Below are positions 51,987-60,775 of a DNA stretch of 64,000 nucleotides, piece after piece (position 1 is the first letter of the stretch; every line of letters starts with the position of its first letter). Under the pieces are notes generated by a model. The model made no database searches, had not been told where the DNA came from, and saw nothing but the letters and a program-made list of their open reading frames with translations. Origin of the DNA: Thalassospira sp. MCCC 1A01148 (lineage in GTDB: Bacteria; Pseudomonadota; Alphaproteobacteria; Rhodospirillales; Thalassospiraceae); contig NZ_LPVZ01000020.1 in the NCBI RefSeq assembly GCF_001613795.1, forward strand, positions 310,001 to 374,000, given 5' to 3'. Position numbers and translations under genes: made by a program.

Positions 51987-53669
51987 TTATTGAACTCCAT
52001 TCTCATGTGCGGCGACGGCTGGACCGCCCTCAACAATCACTTTTCGGAACATGCCAGAAGCCATGTGATAGCTAAGGTGACAGTGGAAAGCCCATTCACC
52101 AGGTTCATCAACTTCGGTTTCTGAATAAACAGTCATGCCCGGATTGATATTGATGGTGTGCTTTACTGGGTCCCATTTACCGTTACCGGTATCGAGGATT
52201 GACCACATACCGTGCAAATGCATCGGATGGGACATCATGGTCTCGTTGACGAATTTGAACCGTACCCGTTCGCCATATTTCAAGCGGATAGGTTCTGCAT
52301 CTTCATATTTGACGCCATTGATTGACCACGTATAGCGTTCCATGTTGCCGGTAAGGCGCAGTTCAATTTCACGCGTTGCAGGTCGCTCAGGGTACAAAGG
52401 CTTCTGTGCCTTCAGGTCGGCATAAGAGAGGAACCTTCCGCCATTGGCTGCTTTCGGCGTCAAACCACTGCCTGCGGCATAGAACGGGTCATCTTTGGAC
52501 ATAGCCATCTGGGAGTGATCCATCCCGGTCATATTCGAATGGTCCATCCCAGCCATACCGTTTCCGTTACCGCTGCTCATCGAAGAATGGTCCATTCCGG
52601 CCATGTTACCGTGATCCATTCCCATATCAGCCATTGTCAGTAACGGCGCGTCCATGCGTCTGGCTGGCATTTCAGCTTTCAGCCCTTCTTGCGGTGACAG
52701 CGATCCGAATGCATAACCCGAGCGTCCCATTGATTCAGCCATGATTGCATACGGCTTTTCAGCAGTCGGCTGAACAATCACATCGAAGGTTTCTGCAACC
52801 GAAATCCGGAATTCATCAACCTTGACCGGCTGTACATTGTTGCCGTCAGCCTGCACAACTGTCATTTCAAGTCCCGGAATGCGGACGTCGAAGTAAGTCA
52901 TCGCCGATGCATTGATGAAGCGCAGACGTACACGTTCGTCTGGCTCAAACAACCCCGTCCAGTTTTGTTCTGGTGATTTTCCATTGATGAGACCGACGAA
53001 GCCCTGAACGTCTTCAATATCTGTTGGCATCATGCGCATGCTGCCCCAGTCTCCACGTTCAGAGAGAGTTTCTCCCAAACCGTTTTCCGAAACGTCGGAG
53101 ATGAAGTCTCCGAGCGTGCGTTGGTTCCGGTTGTAATAGTCCGGCATCATCTTTAGATTTCGCAGAATACGTGCCCCGGAATGAGGGTGCTTGTCTTTCA
53201 GAACAACAACATATTCACGATCAAACCTGAACGGCTCGCGTTTCTCGGGCTCGATAATAATCGAGCCGTAAGCGCCGTCTGGTTCCTGGAAGCCCGAGTG
53301 GCTATGGAACCAGTAGGTCCCGCTCTGCTTGACAGGAAAGCGATAGGTAAAAGTCTCACCCGGTTCGATGCCGGTGAAGCTGATCCCGGGCACACCATCC
53401 ATCTGGTAGGGCAGAATTAAACCATGCCAATGAATAGATGTGCTCTCGTCAAGGTTGTTCGTCACGTTGATAACGGCATCTTCGCCTTCTTTGAGGCGCA
53501 AGGTCGGACCAGGCGACGAACCGTTATAGCCAATTGCTTTGGTTTTCATATCACCTGTGTCGATCGTAACGTAATCGACAGAAAGATTATAAGTTGCTGC
53601 ATGTGCTGCTGTTGACACAGCAATAGCGCTTAACGTCCCCAACAGGGCACGCCCAAGAAGTTTTCTCAT
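51987..53669 (-). CDS. copA: Copper resistance multicopper oxidase (PcoA/CopA type)
   Basis: 560 residues. The signal peptide has RKLLGRALLGTLSAIAVSTAAHA. Three cupredoxin domains hold the copper ligands: SIHWHGLILP, YWFHSHSGFQ, and at the end HPMHLHGMW with HCHLSYHMASGMFR. A Met-rich insert at about 355-390 (MDHGNMAGMDHSSMS and similar repeats) binds Cu(I), typical of PcoA. It oxidises Cu(I) in the periplasm. Not to be confused with the P-type ATPase also called CopA. First of the copA-copB pair, preceded by a perfect hairpin. Confidence 0.96.
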   Translation of the reverse strand: MRKLLGRALLGTLSAIAVSTAAHAATYNLSVDYVTIDTGDMKTKAIGYNGSSPGPTLRLKEGEDAVINVTNNLDESTSIHWHGLILPYQMDGVPGISFTGIEPGETFTYRFPVKQSGTYWFHSHSGFQEPDGAYGSIIIEPEKREPFRFDREYVVVLKDKHPHSGARILRNLKMMPDYYNRNQRTLGDFISDVSENGLGETLSERGDWGSMRMMPTDIEDVQGFVGLINGKSPEQNWTGLFEPDERVRLRFINASAMTYFDVRIPGLEMTVVQADGNNVQPVKVDEFRISVAETFDVIVQPTAEKPYAIMAESMGRSGYAFGSLSPQEGLKAEMPARRMDAPLLTMADMGMDHGNMAGMDHSSMSSGNGNGMAGMDHSNMTGMDHSQMAMSKDDPFYAAGSGLTPKAANGGRFLSYADLKAQKPLYPERPATREIELRLTGNMERYTWSINGVKYEDAEPIRLKYGERVRFKFVNETMMSHPMHLHGMWSILDTGNGKWDPVKHTININPGMTVYSETEVDEPGEWAFHCHLSYHMASGMFRKVIVEGGPAVAAHENGVQ

Positions 53670-53695
53670 TCTTATGATCTCCGAATGGTTGAGGT

Positions 53696-53731
53696 GCGCC
53701 AGAGGCTACAAGGAGGGTTTTCCTCTGGCGC
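53696..53731 (-). other. Intercistronic hairpin between the cupredoxin and copA genes
   Basis: GCGCCAGAGG and CCTCTGGCGC pair perfectly over 10 bp with a 16-base loop. On the minus strand no T-run follows. It may protect the upstream cupredoxin message. Confidence 0.65.
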
Positions 53732-53751
53732 GAGACCCGGGGCAGAGGTTA

Positions 53752-54315
53752 TTACTGCAGGCGAACTTTACCGACCATGCCACTCTCGTAGTGACCCGGT
53801 ACGTTGCACGCAAACTCAAGTTCTGCGTCTTTCGGGAAGGTCCAGATCACCTCGGCAGAATCACCCGGCTCCAGAAGTACGCTGTTCGGATCGTTGTGCT
53901 TCATGGTTTCACCGTTCCCCATGTCCATTTCCATCATGTCCATGTTGATTTTGTCTACTTCAAGGGCCCCGTGTTCCATCATCATCATCATTTCTTTTTG
54001 ATGGTCAGCATGCATGGTTGCGGTGCCGATGTTGAATTCGTGAACGAACTCACCCTTATTTTCGATCAGAAACCGAACGGTTTCGCCACCGCGAACAACA
54101 ATCTTTTCCTGATCATAGAAATTGTCTTCCATCGTGACCCGAATTGTCCGGCGTACATCAGAGATATCGCCAGGTGCACCGATTTCGACACCATCACTAT
54201 GACCGCCACTATGACCGGCACCTGCAAACGCAGGATTCTGGATACCGGCAAGGCTACCCATGGCAAGGGCGGATGCAAAAGCGAGGCGAAGGACAGAAGT
54301 AGTGTATTTGGGCAT
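53752..54315 (-). CDS. Periplasmic cupredoxin with Met/His-rich insert
   Basis: 187 residues with a signal peptide ending NPAFAGAG. A plastocyanin/azurin-like domain follows: VRRTIRVTMEDNFYD, GETVRFLIENKGEFVHEFNIG (His ligand) and FACNVPGHYESGM (Cys-His-Met ligands). Between them lies a Met-rich loop (HADHQKEMMMMMEHG and EMDMGNGETMKHND) that may hold extra copper. Proteins of this kind are found with CopA in copper-tolerant proteobacteria (CopI-like). It precedes copA in the island. Confidence 0.9.
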   Translation of the reverse strand: MPKYTTSVLRLAFASALAMGSLAGIQNPAFAGAGHSGGHSDGVEIGAPGDISDVRRTIRVTMEDNFYDQEKIVVRGGETVRFLIENKGEFVHEFNIGTATMHADHQKEMMMMMEHGALEVDKINMDMMEMDMGNGETMKHNDPNSVLLEPGDSAEVIWTFPKDAELEFACNVPGHYESGMVGKVRLQ

Positions 54316-54440
54316 GAAAATGCTCCCGAGATAATTCAGTATGAAGGATCTCGTTACGCAAACTTTGCACAGAGCCAGTGGTCAGACTCATAGCGATAGG
54401 ATTACGTCACGAGCGCAGTTTTTATAAGGAACTGAATATC

Positions 54441-54761
54441 TTAGGCGCGCGGAGGTTTGATGCTGACATCAAGCTCTGCAGGCAAGAGCGTTCTGTCTTT
54501 TGCCCAGTACTTCACTGACAGCAAAACAGGTGCAGTGTTCCACTGACCTGAAATTTCCTGCACGTAAGGGCCACAAACAGCTATGCCACAAACATCGGTG
54601 TGCGATGAATCCTGCATATGAGAACTGTTGTCTGGCATGACGGAGACAACACTGTGTTTGCCACTGTTACTATCAGAAGCGTTGGCGTGCACGGTCTCTG
54701 CGCCTGACAGCATGACTGTCAACGCTATAACAACCGAAAGTATGCACGAGATAATTCGCAA
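54441..54761 (-). CDS. Small secreted protein at the head of the copper island
   Basis: 106 residues with a probable TTG start (AGGG about 9 bp upstream; no in-frame ATG upstream). A signal peptide (IISCILSVVIALTVMLSGAETVHA) precedes a short mature part with two cysteines (DVCGIAVCGPY), histidines and an SIKPPRA tail. It resembles small proteins often found at the start of copper operons, but I do not assign a family. First gene of the minus-strand run that ends with the Cu(I) ATPase; 125 bp before the cupredoxin gene. Confidence 0.6.
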   Translation of the reverse strand: MRIISCILSVVIALTVMLSGAETVHANASDSNSGKHSVVSVMPDNSSHMQDSSHTDVCGIAVCGPYVQEISGQWNTAPVLLSVKYWAKDRTLLPAELDVSIKPPRA

Positions 54762-54939
54762 AAGGAGAACCCTATCACAATGTTGCAGCGCGATGATTAG
54801 CTTCGTGGATAGATGCCGTCAAGTGGCAATATTGTGGCAAATCGGGCGAGGTTATGACCAAAACACTTTTCTTCTGCCAATGCTGACGTCGCTGACTAGC
54901 GTCGTTATGCTTCCCCCAAAGAACAAAGAGCGTCATTGC

Positions 54940-54958
54940 CCGAATTATGACAATTCGG
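54940..54958. repeat. CCGAATT-N5-AATTCGG palindrome, copy 1 of a pair
   Basis: CCGAATTATGACAATTCGG; 17 bp of it (54942-54958) recur exactly at 62875-62891. The two copies bracket the tartrate cluster in the same orientation. Confidence 0.6.
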
Positions 54959-55036
54959 AAGACCAAGTCAGTTAGTTAAACTTCGCAGGAAAAAGCAGAG
55001 CGATAGAGTAGTGATTCAGCTAACCATCGCTGAAGC

Positions 55037-55077
55037 AAAAAAATTGCCTGATCTAATATCGAACATCATGATCAGGC
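55037..55077 (-). terminator. Rho-independent terminator of the tartrate operon
   Basis: On the minus strand GCCTGATC, a 16-base loop and GATCAGGC are followed by AATTTTTTT. It lies about 35 bp after the stop of the last gene of the operon. Confidence 0.8.
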
Positions 55078-55111
55078 GAGGTTTTGGTCGATTTTTTGCT
55101 TAGGGAGAAAT

Positions 55112-56194
55112 TCAAACCTTCTTGCGCACCGCATCGGCAATTGCCTTGCCGCAAGTGACGGTATCTGCTGATCCGCCAAGGTCCTTAGTGCGCAGTGTCT
55201 CATCAAGCAACACATGCTCAATCGCGCGCATGATCGCGTCATGGGCATCCGTGTGGCCCAAATGATCCAGCATCATCGCGCCCGACCAGATCTGACCAAT
55301 CGGGTTGGCAATGCCTTTACCGGCAATATCCGGGGCCGATCCATGAACCGGCTCAAACAGGGACGGGAATTTGCCTTCCGGGTTGATGTTACCTGATGGC
55401 GCAATGCCGATGGTACCCGTGCAGGCCGGGCCCAGATCAGACAGGATATCCCCAAACAGGTTTGATGCCACAACCACGTCAAACCGGTCCGGGTTCATTA
55501 CGAACTGCGCAGTCAGAATGTCGATATGGTACTTGTCCCAGGTGACATCGGAATAGTTCTTCGCCATCTCGATCACCCGTTCATCCCAGTAAGGCATGGA
55601 AATCGAAATGCCGTTTGATTTGGTCGCCGAAGTCAGGTGTTTGCGCGGGCGTTTTTGCGCCAGTTCAAACGCATATTTCAGAATGCGGTCCACGCCGGTG
55701 CGTGACATCACGGTTTCCTGAATGACGATTTCGCGGTCCGTGCCCGGATACATTTTCCCGCCGACCGATGAATATTCGCCTTCGGTGTTTTCGCGCACGA
55801 CATAGAAATCAATATCGCCCGGCTTGCGACCGGCAAGTGGGGAGGGCACACCGGGCATCAGTTTGGCCGGGCGAAGGCTGACATACTGGTCGAATTCACG
55901 GCGAAACTGGATCAGCGATCCCCACAGCGAAATATGATCGGGCACCGTATCAGGCCAGCCCACCGCGCCAAAGAAAATCGCATCGTGACCGCCGATCTTA
56001 TCGCGCCAGTCATCCGGCATCATCTGGCCGTGATTGTGGTAGTAGTCACACGATCCGAACGCGAACGTATCGAATTGAAGCTTGATGCCAAAAACCTCGG
56101 CGGCGGCTTCAAGAACCCGAACGCCTTCAGGCATGACTTCGGTCCCGATACCGTCGCCGGCAATGACAGCAATTCTGTGGGTGGCGCCTGTCAT
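55112..56194 (-). CDS. ttuC: Tartrate/D-malate-type NAD-dependent decarboxylating dehydrogenase
   Basis: 360 residues of the isocitrate/isopropylmalate dehydrogenase superfamily. IAVIAGDGIGTEVMPEGVRVLEA opens the protein; ENTEGEYSSVGG, TSATKSNGISISMPYWDERV and VVASNLFGDILSDLGPA mark the catalytic core. The SCDYYHNHGQMMPDDW and HISLWGSLIQFRREFDQYVSLRP segments are typical of tartrate dehydrogenases rather than LeuB. Such enzymes convert tartrate or D-malate using NAD and divalent metal. It is last in the operon with a paralogue three genes earlier, so the two may differ in substrate. Confidence 0.87.
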   Translation of the reverse strand: MTGATHRIAVIAGDGIGTEVMPEGVRVLEAAAEVFGIKLQFDTFAFGSCDYYHNHGQMMPDDWRDKIGGHDAIFFGAVGWPDTVPDHISLWGSLIQFRREFDQYVSLRPAKLMPGVPSPLAGRKPGDIDFYVVRENTEGEYSSVGGKMYPGTDREIVIQETVMSRTGVDRILKYAFELAQKRPRKHLTSATKSNGISISMPYWDERVIEMAKNYSDVTWDKYHIDILTAQFVMNPDRFDVVVASNLFGDILSDLGPACTGTIGIAPSGNINPEGKFPSLFEPVHGSAPDIAGKGIANPIGQIWSGAMMLDHLGHTDAHDAIMRAIEHVLLDETLRTKDLGGSADTVTCGKAIADAVRKKV

Positions 56195-56224
56195 GGTGTG
56201 TTCCTCCTAATCAGTTGTTTTTTG

Positions 56225-57517
56225 TCAGGTTATGAGAATTGCCCGGAAATCATTCACATTCGTCAGTGTTGGACCGGTAATGATGCTGTCGCCAAGGTTT
56301 TCAAAGAAACTGTGTCCATCATTGTTGGCGAGATACGCAGCAGCATCCATGTGGTTACCCGCAGCCCGCGAAAGTGTGTCCGGCGAGATGTAGGCACCTG
56401 CTATTTCTTCAATGCCGTCAATACCGTCAGTGTCGCCAGCAACTGCATGAATGCCGTGTGCGCCGTCCAGCGCGATGGCGAGACTAAGCAGGAACTCGAC
56501 ATTGCGGCCGCCACGACCGTTACCTTTGACCGTCACTGTTGTTTCACCGCCAGACAGTAAAATGCAGGGGCGTTTATCGACATTCACGCGTGTGGCAGCT
56601 TGTCGCGCCTTCTCTGCCATGGCGCGCCCCAGTTCTGATGACTCGCCTTCCAGTGAGTCGCCAATAATGATGGCTTCAATACCAGCAGATCGGGCCTTCT
56701 GAGCGGCAGCTTCCAGTGCGATTTTTGGGGCGGCGATGAGGTGGCTTTCGGTATTTGTAAGTCGCGGATCATCGGGTTTGATTGTTTCGGTTTCGCCTGC
56801 GCGCAGGAGATACAAAATATCTTCTGGAACCTGTATGGCGTATTTTTCGATGATTTGCAGTGCGTCATCGCAGCTCGTCGAGTCCCCGACGGTGGGGCCG
56901 GACGCGATATCAATGAAATGGTCGTTTGGAACATCAGAAATCAGCAGTGACACAACCTTTGCCGGGTGGCAAAGGGCTGCGAGTTTTCCACCTTTAACCA
57001 TCGACAGATGTCGACGTACGCAGTTCATTTCGTCAATTGAGGCACCCGACTTCAGGAGTGCCTGATTGATTGCCTGCTTTTCGGCAAGACCCAGACCCGG
57101 AACAGGGTCGACCAATAAAGCGGATCCACCCCCGGAGACCAGACAGATCACAAGGTCGTCTTTGGAAAGCCCGGTCACACATGCCTTTAATCGTTTTGTT
57201 GCATTGAACCCGACTTCATCGGGAACCGGGTGGGATGCCTCGACGATTTTGATCTGGCTTGTCGGCACAGCGTGATCATATCGGGTAATCACGAGCCCTG
57301 AGAGTTCGCCTTGCCAGTGTTGTTCGAGCGCCTGCGCCATTTTGGCCGATGCTTTTCCGGCACCGATGACAACGGTTCGCCCTTTGGGTGGTTCGGGTAT
57401 GAACGGTTGCAAGCAAAGATGAGGGTCGGCCGCATCAACAGCGGTTCTAAACAGTTCAGTCAGGAACTGCTTTACCCTTCCGGGATCCTGAAGCCGGATG
57501 TCTTTTTCTACCCCCAT
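56225..57517 (-). CDS. ttuD: Glycerate kinase (MOFRL family; TtuD-type)
   Basis: 430 residues from the ATG at 57517 (AGGTG upstream), full length for glycerate 2-kinases of the GckA/TtuD family. Family segments are VVIGAGKASAKMAQALEQHW, ASHPVPDEVG, LVICLVSGGGSALL, the CLLSGGETTV-type motif in CILLSGGETTVTVKGNGRGGRN and DTDGIDG near the end. It phosphorylates D-glycerate from tartrate-derived intermediates for entry into central metabolism. Older literature calls TtuD a hydroxypyruvate reductase. It lies between the two dehydrogenase genes. Confidence 0.93.
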   Translation of the reverse strand: MGVEKDIRLQDPGRVKQFLTELFRTAVDAADPHLCLQPFIPEPPKGRTVVIGAGKASAKMAQALEQHWQGELSGLVITRYDHAVPTSQIKIVEASHPVPDEVGFNATKRLKACVTGLSKDDLVICLVSGGGSALLVDPVPGLGLAEKQAINQALLKSGASIDEMNCVRRHLSMVKGGKLAALCHPAKVVSLLISDVPNDHFIDIASGPTVGDSTSCDDALQIIEKYAIQVPEDILYLLRAGETETIKPDDPRLTNTESHLIAAPKIALEAAAQKARSAGIEAIIIGDSLEGESSELGRAMAEKARQAATRVNVDKRPCILLSGGETTVTVKGNGRGGRNVEFLLSLAIALDGAHGIHAVAGDTDGIDGIEEIAGAYISPDTLSRAAGNHMDAAAYLANNDGHSFFENLGDSIITGPTLTNVNDFRAILIT

Positions 57518-57534
57518 CTTTTTCACCTGCAGTC

Positions 57535-58611
57535 CTAGCTGTTGTCGCCCTGGATGGCGGCAATCACCGCATCCGTGACCTGACGGGTTGTTGCCTTGCC
57601 ACCGAGATCAGGTGTGTGAAGTTCGGGTTTTGCGGTTACCCGCTCGACCGCGCGCATCAACCTTTCAGATGCTGGCTTCTCGCCAAGATGATCAAGCATC
57701 ATCACCGCACTCCAGAAGGTGGCGACCGGGTTGGCGATGCCCTGACCTGTGATGTCAAACGCTGAGCCATGGATCGGTTCAAACATGGAGGGGAATTTGC
57801 CTTCCGGGTTCAGGTTGGCGGTTGGTGCGATGCCAAGCGATCCGGCAAGGGCAGCAGCCAGGTCTGAAAGGATATCGGCATGAAGATTGGTCGCAACGAT
57901 GGTGTCGAGCGTTTCTGGCCGCAGCGTCATGCGCATGGTCATCGCATCGACCAGCATCTTGTCCCATTCGACATCCGGGTATTCTGCCGCCACTTCCCTG
58001 GCGATCTCGTCCCACATAACCATGCCGTTACGCTGAGCATTGGATTTGGTGACAACGGTCAGCTTTTTGCGCGGGCGTGAGCGGGCAAGATCGAACGCAA
58101 AACGCATGATGCGGGTGACCCCGGCCCGAGTGAAAATCGAAACCTCGGTCGCGACTTCTTCGGGAAGGCCAACGTGCGAGCGACCGCCTTGACCGGCATA
58201 TTCGCCTTCGGAGTTTTCGCGCACGATGATCCAGTCAAGCTCGCTTTGTTTGACATTGCGTAGTGGACTTTCAATACCCGAAAGAATCCGGGTCGGGCGT
58301 ACATTGGCGTATTGATCAAACGGCTGGCAGATTGCCAAACGCAATCCCCAGAGTGTGACATGGTCTGGCACATCAGGCGCCCCAACGGCACCGAAATAAA
58401 TCGCGTCATGGTCACGAATGTGATCTCGTCCGTCTTCGGGCATCATCACGCCGTGCTTCTTGTAGTATTCCGAGCCCCAGTCAAAGTGGTCGAAGCTCAT
58501 GGTAAAGCCGCCATCGCGCTTTGCCAGAACGTCAAGAACTTCAATCCCGGCCGCGACGACCTCTTTACCGATCCCGTCTCCGGGAATGGCAGCAATACGA
58601 TAGTTTTTCAT
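57535..58611 (-). CDS. Second tartrate/D-malate-type dehydrogenase
   Basis: 358 residues from MKNYRIAAIPGDGIG; an ATG two codons earlier (58617) is equally possible. The same family as the gene at 55112, with ENSEGEYAGQGGRS, VVTKSNAQRNGMVMWDEI and IVATNLHADILSDLAAALAGSLG. HVTLWGLRLAICQPFDQYANVRP is characteristic of tartrate dehydrogenase-like proteins. It differs enough from its neighbour (LRLAICQPFDQ against SLIQFRREFDQ at the substrate loop) to expect a different substrate or stereoisomer. It precedes the glycerate kinase by 17 bp. Confidence 0.85.
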   Translation of the reverse strand: MKNYRIAAIPGDGIGKEVVAAGIEVLDVLAKRDGGFTMSFDHFDWGSEYYKKHGVMMPEDGRDHIRDHDAIYFGAVGAPDVPDHVTLWGLRLAICQPFDQYANVRPTRILSGIESPLRNVKQSELDWIIVRENSEGEYAGQGGRSHVGLPEEVATEVSIFTRAGVTRIMRFAFDLARSRPRKKLTVVTKSNAQRNGMVMWDEIAREVAAEYPDVEWDKMLVDAMTMRMTLRPETLDTIVATNLHADILSDLAAALAGSLGIAPTANLNPEGKFPSMFEPIHGSAFDITGQGIANPVATFWSAVMMLDHLGEKPASERLMRAVERVTAKPELHTPDLGGKATTRQVTDAVIAAIQGDNS

Positions 58612-58659
58612 GTTCATTCTCTTTTAGTCAGTGTGTTGAAGTCACGTGGGCGTGCGGGG

Positions 58660-60732
58660 TTAGAACAGCAAGCCTGCAGGCATCCGGATCAAAAGAACGT
58701 CCGCCATCAGGAGGTAAAGACCACCAACAATCGCGATTGCAGCAAGCGTTTCGATCAGCAAGCGTTTGGGACCCATGATCTCGTAACAGGCGATGCGTGC
58801 CAGAACGAGGAAGGCCAGAATGGCCGCGGTTGCAAAGCCCAGAACAGGGATTGCGAAGACCCAAATCGCCATAACGACAACCAGTGCAATACGCCGTGGA
58901 ACAGAGACATTGGTTGCCATATCGGCGTTGTTGGCTGTTGCGGGTTTGCGTGCGAAATTGAGCAGCAAAAGAGCGAGCGACAAGGCAATGATCGCGACCG
59001 AAATCGTACCCGGGAAAACCGATCCCATCGGGGTCATGTTCGACGTTTCGCTAAAGGCCCAGGCAGCACAGAGGATCAACAGGCCAGACAGAACCATACC
59101 GGCTAAATCGCGTGGTTTGGCGATTTGCTTTTTGATGCCGGCCAATGGATCAAATTTGGGAGCCTTGATTTCCTGAACGTCGGTAACTGTGGTCTCGCCA
59201 TTGCTTTGAGCATATGTGCGTGCAGCATCGATGGCGCGTTTCTGTGCCTTTTCCTTACGCTTGGCGAAAATCAACGGATAGACCAGGGTGAAGACAGCAA
59301 GTGCAACGATCGCAAGGCTGATCGGACGACCAAAGAACATACCGGTGATATTGTTGGTCGCGTTTCCAATCAAATAGGACTGAACAAAGCCCTGCTCGGC
59401 GATTTTTCCAAGAACAAGCCCAAGGACAATCGGCGAGGGTGCAAAACCACAGCGGTTCAAGATCCAGCCGATTACACCCAAGCTCAGCATCATTTTCACA
59501 TCATGCAGATTGCTGTGAATGGCAAAGCTGCCAATGACAGTCAGAAAGGCAATGGTGGGCACGAGAAGGGTTTTCGGAATGGACGCGATCGACTTGTATG
59601 CATAGCGGCCAATCAGCAGTCCTGCCGGCAACATCAGTGCTGTTGCGATCAGCAGTCCAAAGATGAAGGTGTAGACAATGTCGCCTTGTTGGGAAAACAG
59701 GGTCGGGCCGATTTTGATGCCTTGAACAAGCAAGGCACCCAGAATAATCGCGTCAGGGGGCGTGCCCGGGATGCCAAGTACAAGGGTTGGAATAAACCCG
59801 CCGCCCACGGTGGCGTTGTTGGCAGCTTCCGTCGCCATGAGCCCGTCGGGTGCGCCTTTGCCAAAGGTTTCAGGTTCTTTTGAAGAGCGGCGGGCTTCGG
59901 AATAGGACACCAGGCCAGCTATTGATCCGCCTGCGCCGGGAAGGATTCCGACAATTGTTCCGACAATCGCACTGCGAACGACGTTGAATTTGCTCTTCCA
60001 GGCCAAGGTGAAAGCTTCGGGAAGGCGAATGCCGCGATTGCCCTGTTCGACTTTCAAATGACGATCAGGCGTGGCCACCAGATCAATCAGAACCGGGATG
60101 CAGTAGAGACCAATCAAGGCCGAGACGATATCAAAACCGCCAAGAAGGGTATGGGTTCCCATGGTGAAACGAATATCACCGCCAACAACAGCAACCCCGA
60201 CCATGGCAAGCATCAAGCCAATACAGCCGCCCAGCAATCCTTTGAGTGTGTTGCCGACAGACAGGGCTGAAATCAGTGTAAGTCCGAAAATCGCAAGCCA
60301 GAAATATTCTGGTGGACCGAATGCCAGTGCCACCTTTGCCAGCGGCGGCGACAGCAGCAGCAGGAACACACCCCCGACAAGCCCGCCTACGACTGATGCA
60401 AGCGTTGCCAGTGTTACTGCGAGACTGCCATCGCCGCGTTTGGCCATCGGGAAACCATCAAACGTGGTAGCAATCGCCGATGGTGTTCCCGGTGTGTTGA
60501 CCAGGATGGCTGCAAACGCGCCGCCATAAATGGCCCCGGTATAGATTGCACCAAGTGCAATCAGCCCGGTTGCGGGATCCATGGTAAAAGTAAACGGGAC
60601 CAGTACGGCGACCGCCATGGTTGCTGAGAGGCCCGGCAAGGCCCCAATGACCGTTCCAAGGACAACCCCGCCCAGTGCCATAAGCAGGTTTAAAGGCGTG
60701 AGCGCGCTCACGAAATAGCCCAGCAATTCCAT
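58660..60732 (-). CDS. Tripartite tricarboxylate transporter, fused TctA-TctB membrane protein
   Basis: 690 residues. Residues 1-500 are a full TctA permease (LLMALGGVVLGTVIGALPGLSATMAVAVLVPFTF, GAIYGGAFAAILVNTPGTPSAIATTFDG, GILPGAGGSIAGLVSYSEARR). A charged linker at about 490-535 leads into four more helices (about 540-690, ending LIRMPAGLLF) that match TctB, normally a separate protein. So both membrane subunits are one chain. It takes up carboxylates delivered by the TctC protein encoded just upstream, using the ion gradient. AAAGG lies about 9 bp before the ATG. Confidence 0.92.
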   Translation of the reverse strand: MELLGYFVSALTPLNLLMALGGVVLGTVIGALPGLSATMAVAVLVPFTFTMDPATGLIALGAIYTGAIYGGAFAAILVNTPGTPSAIATTFDGFPMAKRGDGSLAVTLATLASVVGGLVGGVFLLLLSPPLAKVALAFGPPEYFWLAIFGLTLISALSVGNTLKGLLGGCIGLMLAMVGVAVVGGDIRFTMGTHTLLGGFDIVSALIGLYCIPVLIDLVATPDRHLKVEQGNRGIRLPEAFTLAWKSKFNVVRSAIVGTIVGILPGAGGSIAGLVSYSEARRSSKEPETFGKGAPDGLMATEAANNATVGGGFIPTLVLGIPGTPPDAIILGALLVQGIKIGPTLFSQQGDIVYTFIFGLLIATALMLPAGLLIGRYAYKSIASIPKTLLVPTIAFLTVIGSFAIHSNLHDVKMMLSLGVIGWILNRCGFAPSPIVLGLVLGKIAEQGFVQSYLIGNATNNITGMFFGRPISLAIVALAVFTLVYPLIFAKRKEKAQKRAIDAARTYAQSNGETTVTDVQEIKAPKFDPLAGIKKQIAKPRDLAGMVLSGLLILCAAWAFSETSNMTPMGSVFPGTISVAIIALSLALLLLNFARKPATANNADMATNVSVPRRIALVVVMAIWVFAIPVLGFATAAILAFLVLARIACYEIMGPKRLLIETLAAIAIVGGLYLLMADVLLIRMPAGLLF

Positions 60733-60775
60733 CGTGGTGACCTTTCCAATCCCGTTTTCTTATCGTTGGCTTTTC

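Larger units (their letters stand above)
54762..55111. other. Intergenic region between copper island and tartrate cluster
   Basis: 350 bp without a gene. It holds the hairpin-forming repeat at 54940-54958 and the terminator of the minus-strand tartrate operon at 55037-55077. I see no FNR box. Confidence 0.55.
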
